Assembly: GCF_003477605.1 (NCBI RefSeq)
Contig: NZ_QUDR01000004.1
Span: 131,852-195,851 of the forward strand
DNA from: Clostridium sp. AF37-5
Lineage (GTDB): Bacteria; Bacillota; Clostridia; Lachnospirales; Lachnospiraceae
Length of the DNA stretch: 64,000 nucleotides
Reading direction: 5' to 3'
The position numbers were made by a program, and so were the translations under genes. Every line of letters starts with the position of its first letter. Position 1 is the first letter of the stretch. This document shows positions 62,264 to 64,000 of the stretch, one piece after another. The notes beneath the pieces were generated by a model that was given only the letters and a program-made list of their open reading frames with translations, made no database searches and had not been told where the DNA came from.

Positions 62264-63736
62264 TTATTTTTTTTGCACTTTTGGTTTATGAAATGCCACC
62301 GAAAAAATACCAGCCAGCAAAAGTAAAGCAAATGCCATCCATAACACAAGTGTTTTTATTCCCATCCCCACAAATGTATCATAATATCCCTTCAAATAAA
62401 TAACAACGATAATCAATGGCAGTACATATGTCATATACCCACGCAGCCAGAGCGGAAATTTCTTTCCTTCTCCCTGATTCACTTCATCGCAGAATGCATG
62501 CCATCCCCATCCATTTTTTCTTGTACAAAACAGCACAAATACCAAACCACCCAATGGCAGAATGTTATAAGATACAAGGAAATCCTCTAAGTCCATAATA
62601 CTTGAGCCAGCCCCCATCGGCTGAAACCATTTCCATATATTATAGCCAAGAACTGCCGGCGTACTAAGTACTGTCATAAGCGGTATATTTACTAAAACAG
62701 TCTTTTTCCGGCTCCATCCCAACGTATCCATATAATAGGAAATAATACTTTCAAATACAGCAATTACCGTTGACAACGCCGCAAATGCCATAAATACAAA
62801 AAACATTCCTGCCCATATACTGCCTCCCGGCATATTACTAAATACATTCGGCAGCGTCAAAAACAGAAGCGACGGACCGGCCCCCGGTTCTACACCAAAC
62901 GAAAAACATGCCGGGATAATAATGAATCCTGCCATCAAAGCAACAAAGGTATCGACACACATAATCCGAGTTCCCTCGCCCAATAAGCCACGCTCTTTTC
63001 CCAGATAACTACCGAAAATTTCCATATTACCCATACCGACACTAAGGGTAAAAAATGCGTGCGACATCGCAGCAAAAATCGTATTTCCAATGCCATTTTC
63101 CGCTACGGACGAAAAATCAGGTATCAAATAAAAGGCAACACCTTTCATCGCTCCCGGAGACAGCAGCGAATGAATGGCAAGGATTATCATAATGATAATC
63201 AACACACTCATCATCACTTTTGTTATTTTTTCAATACCATTCTGCAAACCAAGCGCACAGACAAAAAAGGATACAAGAATAGCAAGAACATTCCAAAACA
63301 TCATCGTCTGTGGCGAAGACTGCATGGTATCAAATGCATTTTGAATAGCACTGCTATCCAGACCATGAAGCTGTCCGGTCAGAGAACGGTAGGCATAATA
63401 CAAAATCCATCCTGCCACCATCGTATAGAACATCATCAGCATATAAAATCCAACAATACTCAGCCATTTCATATGATGAAAGCGACTCCCCTTCTGCTCC
63501 AGTTTCTCATAAGCCTGCGCCATACTTTTCTGGCTGGCACGTCCAACCGCAAATTCGCAAAGCAGAATCGGCAATCCCAAAATCACCAAAAACATTAAAT
63601 ATATTAAAATGAAAGCAGCCCCTCCATATTCTCCACAAATATAAGGGAACTTCCATACATTGCCAAGTCCTACCGCACACCCTGCCGATACCAGGATAAA
63701 TCCTAAGCGACTTCCAAATTTTTCGCGTTCTTTCAT
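62264..63736 (-). CDS. Sodium-dependent transporter of the NSS/SNF family
   Basis: 490 residues with about 11-12 membrane helices. The unwound TM1 signature SAGCAVGLGNVWKFPYICGE identifies the LeuT/MhsT-type amino-acid or neurotransmitter:sodium symporter family, supported by VGMGNMEIFGSYLG in TM6. Substrate is probably a hydrophobic amino acid, by analogy only. AAAGGA precedes the ATG. Monocistronic between a surface-protein gene and tRNA-Asn. Confidence 0.93.
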   Translation of the reverse strand: MKEREKFGSRLGFILVSAGCAVGLGNVWKFPYICGEYGGAAFILIYLMFLVILGLPILLCEFAVGRASQKSMAQAYEKLEQKGSRFHHMKWLSIVGFYMLMMFYTMVAGWILYYAYRSLTGQLHGLDSSAIQNAFDTMQSSPQTMMFWNVLAILVSFFVCALGLQNGIEKITKVMMSVLIIIMIILAIHSLLSPGAMKGVAFYLIPDFSSVAENGIGNTIFAAMSHAFFTLSVGMGNMEIFGSYLGKERGLLGEGTRIMCVDTFVALMAGFIIIPACFSFGVEPGAGPSLLFLTLPNVFSNMPGGSIWAGMFFVFMAFAALSTVIAVFESIISYYMDTLGWSRKKTVLVNIPLMTVLSTPAVLGYNIWKWFQPMGAGSSIMDLEDFLVSYNILPLGGLVFVLFCTRKNGWGWHAFCDEVNQGEGKKFPLWLRGYMTYVLPLIIVVIYLKGYYDTFVGMGIKTLVLWMAFALLLLAGIFSVAFHKPKVQKK

Positions 63737-63772
63737 CTTTTTTCCTTTCTAAGGTACGTTCGTTTTATTAAA

Positions 63773-63804
63773 AAAAGTCCTCAGACCTTCATCTGAGAAC
63801 TTTT
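63773..63804 (-). terminator. Terminator downstream of tRNA-Asn
   Basis: Minus-strand AAAAGTTCTCAGA/TCTGAGGACTTTT, followed by additional T, 6 bp after the tRNA-Asn 3' end. Confidence 0.9.
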
Positions 63805-63810
63805 CATCAG

Positions 63811-63882
63811 CTCCCCGAGTAGGGCTCGAACCTACAACAACTCGGTTAACAGCCGAGTGCTCTACCATTGAGCTATCGAGGA
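63811..63882 (-). tRNA. tRNA-Asn (anticodon GTT)
   Basis: Minus-strand cloverleaf: acceptor TCCTCGA/TCGGGGA, anticodon stem CTCGG/CCGAG around CTGTTAA, T-loop TTCGAGC, discriminator G. CCA not encoded. Probably the distal part of an rRNA-tRNA cluster entering from the right edge. Confidence 0.96.
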
Positions 63883-63901
63883 ATATATATTATTATACAG
63901 C

Positions 63902-63936
63902 AAAAGTCTCCAAAGAATTCCTCTTTGAAAACTTTT
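63902..63936 (-). terminator. Hairpin upstream of tRNA-Asn, possible rRNA-operon terminator
   Basis: Minus strand AAAAGTTTTCAAAGA, GGAAT, TCTTTGGAGACTTTT: a 15-bp imperfect stem (two G-U pairs) ending in T. A TATAAT at about 63892-63897 follows on the minus strand, which might be a separate tRNA-Asn promoter without a clear -35. Confidence 0.55.
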
Positions 63937-64000
63937 CCTAACATAATAGTTAGTACCTTCAAAACTACACATTGATGTTTCTCTCTTTGAACCAACAAGG
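63937..64000 (-). other. rRNA-operon-like flank at the right edge
   Basis: The minus strand reads GTGTAGTTTTGAAGGTAC after CAAAGAGAGAAACATCAAT, wording typical of spacers around clostridial rRNA genes. No rRNA sequence itself is present in the window; the link is inferred. Confidence 0.4.

Overview
The window reads as a core chromosomal segment of a low-GC Gram-positive anaerobe, most likely a gut Lachnospiraceae (Clostridia). The basis is the tig-clpP-clpX-lon-engB gene order, AGGAGG-type ribosome sites, two T-box leaders, a CGAAC-N4-GTTCT LexA box, NiaR and DtxR-type regulation, BspA-like leucine-rich-repeat surface proteins and an oligoxylanase. This is inference from gene content; no rRNA sequence lies inside the window. 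Most genes, and all seven tRNA genes, are on the minus strand, which suggests replication enters from the right edge, where an rRNA operon probably ends just outside.

Layout. 1-5048 (-): DUF1015 protein, YesL-like membrane protein, glycogen branching enzyme, MscS channel. 5164-5568 (+): small membrane protein. 5742-15254 (-): a long housekeeping run read glmM, GH8 oligoxylanase, tig, clpP, clpX, lon, engB, nth. 15392-16969 (-): recA-recX with a LexA-overlapped promoter. 17123-24927 (-): secreted C39-like protein, M18 aminopeptidase, truA cluster, fibronectin-III protein, and a divergent RelA/SpoT-fold protein. 25562-29562 (+): nadA-nadB-nadC-niaR-thioesterase. 29616-33071 (-): Ig-like secreted protein, tRNA-Pro, tyrS with a Tyr T-box. 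33226-35322 (+): L,D-transpeptidase. 35386-37653 (-): small membrane protein, rarA, yigZ. 37779-40325 (+): class A penicillin-binding protein. 40322-46764 (-): ygiQ, uvrC, HAD phosphatase, ftsH. 46978-48585 (+): pyrG. 48771-52762 (-): lone trpF and the feoA-feoA-feoB iron operon, divergent from its likely DtxR-type repressor at 52991-53359 (+). 53647-56040 (+): leuA with palindromes, a Leu T-box and a fused AraC-type DNA-binding domain. 56100-63882 (-): two BspA-like surface proteins, a LysM-GH18 enzyme, a four-tRNA operon, an NSS-family transporter and tRNA-Asn.

The most striking locus is leuA. The 2-isopropylmalate synthase carries a complete C-terminal AraC-type helix-turn-helix domain. 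A run of nine A residues sits exactly at the enzyme/DNA-binding junction, and a one-base slip in either direction there would stop translation within a few codons and release an ordinary-length LeuA. The promoter lacks a good -35 and has two GATTA-N4-TAATC inverted repeats 23 bp apart, followed by a CUC-specifier T-box. Together these suggest a leucine-sensing trigger enzyme that may control its own operon; this is a hypothesis.

Other points: a dispersed palindromic intergenic repeat in three copies; paired GTTAGT-N4-ACTAAC sites in the feo locus, one covering the promoter -10; a DtxR-family regulator with a mixed MntR/DtxR metal site; an acidic insertion in FeoB; a RelA/SpoT-fold protein without the canonical nucleotide-stacking loop; and a candidate small RNA near tRNA-Pro.
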